Assembly (NCBI GenBank): GCA_903822975.1
Contig: CAIJRD010000018.1
Coordinates: 38,827-102,826 of the forward strand
DNA length: 64,000 bases
DNA from: an uncultured Sinobacteraceae bacterium
Lineage (GTDB): Bacteria; Pseudomonadota; Gammaproteobacteria; Nevskiales; Nevskiaceae
Direction: 5' to 3'
Below the pieces are notes generated by a model. That model was given only the letters and a program-made list of their open reading frames with translations, did not search any database and had not been told where the DNA came from. Every line of letters starts with the position of its first letter. Within the stretch, counting starts at the first letter, position 1. The translations under genes and the position numbers were made by a program. Below are positions 63,110 through 64,000 of the stretch, piece by piece.

Positions 63110-63371
63110 TGCAATTGACTCCCTGATTCCCGTTTTTTGTGGGTGTCGAAGCGTTGCGCTGTTCGTGCTCGTCAGCGTTCCCGCGTTCGACTGCCGCGCA
63201 GAATGCCCAAGCAAGATGATGAATCGGCGTCAGCTCTGTGACAGTCGTAGCGCCCTAAGCTCGTTGAAAGCTTGGTCTGATAAAGCCCGCATCGCAGACG
63301 CCTTCGCACCGCATTGCGCACCAAAATTCGAGGCGCGCGCCCGATCGATGTTCTCGCAGTAGCATGTGGCG

Positions 63372-63573
63372 ATGGACGCATTAATCACCGCTGCCGCGCG
63401 TGCGCTCGCCGTGGGTGACACGCTCGGTGCACTCAAGCGCTTCAGCTTGCGCAACGACCCGGCCGCGCGCGCACTGCATGGCATTGCGATGGCGCCAGAC
63501 CGCGCGCGCACGGTGCGTGGTGGCCGACGCCGAGGTGGCGCTTGCGCTGCCAGATTCGTCGCATCGACCGTGA
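63372..63573 (+). pseudogene. Remnant of a regulator-like gene (internal deletion and frameshift)
   Basis: ATG 63372 starts a frame with MDALITAAARALAVGDTLG and LKRFSLRNDPAARALHGIAMA. From memory this matches the N-terminus of a large family of helix-rich proteobacterial/myxobacterial regulators. The frame then loses similarity, while one base over a second frame reads ARCVVADAEVALAL, which continues the same family, and it soon meets a TGA (63571-63573). The join implies loss of about 25-30 codons with a frameshift. A database search would be needed to confirm. Confidence 0.45.
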
Positions 63574-64000
63574 CTCCGGCGAAGTACTGACACCGCTGCA
63601 GATGCCCGCCGGTATCGCTGCCAGCGGTACGGAGTCGAACGGCGCGGACTTGTTCTTTTGCGGAGGCGGCTCGTGCGGAAACAGTCCGCGCAGTTCGCCG
63701 CCCGGATGCCGATCCGCAAAAGTTGCGGCGGATGCGCGGTTAGCTTCGATTATCGATGCATTAATAAGCGAGCACTTCGAAGGTGTTTTGAAGCGCGTTT
63801 GCAGGTCCATCGCCAGCTGTTCGAGGCCAAACACTCCGGCCTCAGCCAAACCGTCGATGCCGCGATGGAGACGGGTCGGACGTGCGGATGTGCGGATGTG
63901 CGGATGTGCGGATGTCGATGATCTACGGAATGCGGGGCAACGGTCGGATACTCGACCAGGTTCTTGCCTCGCGCGCGTCGGGCGCACCTGAGGTGCGCCC
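63574..64000. other. 427-bp region without a credible gene
   Basis: Holds short frames on both strands with no ribosome sites or family resemblance, and an 8-bp tandem repeat at 63882-63913. It may contain more debris of the broken gene upstream. Confidence 0.5.
63882..63913. repeat. Four perfect 8-bp units (GTGCGGAT)
   Basis: Head-to-tail copies at 63882, 63890, 63898 and 63906. Eight is not a multiple of three, which argues against a coding repeat. Located near the window end in otherwise featureless sequence. Confidence 0.9.

Noticed and set aside
60932..63118. 728-residue plus-strand frame opposite the Ig-repeat gene
   Set aside because: Arg/Gly-rich antisense shadow of a repetitive GC-rich gene; the minus-strand product has a signal peptide, conserved repeats and a terminator.

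Overview
The window is high-GC, gene-dense bacterial chromosome. It looks gammaproteobacterial, with affinity to the Xanthomonadales/Nevskiales side. The pointers are a cyo-type quinol oxidase, Kdo transferase and heptosyltransferase I, a type II (APH-fold) homoserine kinase, a PpnN of exactly the E. coli length, TrkA/TrkH, a BtuB receptor behind a cobalamin riboswitch, and a DUF1302 outer-membrane protein. The lineage call is inference from gene content; no rRNA or other phylogenetic marker is present.

Layout. 1-3602 (minus): cyoABC, with cyoC cut by the window edge. 3768-5114: MFS transporter. 5115-6990: AT-richer accessory patch holding a hexamer microsatellite, an orphan C-terminal coding remnant and a secreted protein with a duplicated module. 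7075-11387: ppnN, tRNA-Arg(CCG), rarD, a PhzF-family enzyme and a GFA-family enzyme. 11569-19174: LPS inner-core and lipid A block (waaA, lpxL-like, two GT9 and two GT2 glycosyltransferases, waaC) in alternating orientation. 19295-21621: a TPR protein and an L,D-transpeptidase that share a C-terminal NTF2-like domain. 21934-26445: Atm1-type ABC exporter, acyltransferase plus atypical SDR pair, dps. 26698-27651: an Opp/Dpp-type ABC ATPase with most catalytic motifs lost. 27959-31855: accessory patch with a secreted protein, a winged-helix/Ser-Thr kinase/TPR fusion and a small low-GC protein. 31916-36368: M48 lipoprotein protease, DUF4864-like protein, cold-shock protein, and a minus-strand run of inositol-phosphatase-like, dienoyl-CoA-reductase-like and dienelactone-hydrolase-like genes. 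36441-39315: cobalamin riboswitch, btuB and a PduO-type adenosyltransferase. 39336-40274: thrB. 40687-50220: a cluster flanked by two AraC regulators with DUF1302, an acyl-CoA synthetase and a CocE/S15 hydrolase. 50439-53392: trkH and trkA, convergent. 53656-56592: overlapping operon tlpA-like/DUF4266/DUF3570/apbE. 56797-59560: secreted small protein, RDD protein, multi-pass membrane protein. 59879-63109: secreted protein with six Ig-like repeats and a sialidase-like C-terminus. 63372-63573: a decayed gene remnant.

How genes work together. The LPS block supplies Kdo transfer, secondary acylation and inner-core sugars. The riboswitch puts B12 uptake (btuB) and probably conversion to adenosylcobalamin under one control. 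The AraC-flanked block looks like uptake, hydrolysis and CoA activation of a hydrophobic ester or acid. The most interesting candidate system is the tlpA/DUF4266/DUF3570/apbE operon: the DUF3570 protein contains D-S-L-T-G-A-T, which fits the FMN-attachment consensus recognised by ApbE enzymes. This predicts a covalently flavinylated envelope protein, with its FMN transferase encoded directly downstream. The kinase fusion with its small downstream partner, and the motif-depleted ABC ATPase, are the next best leads.
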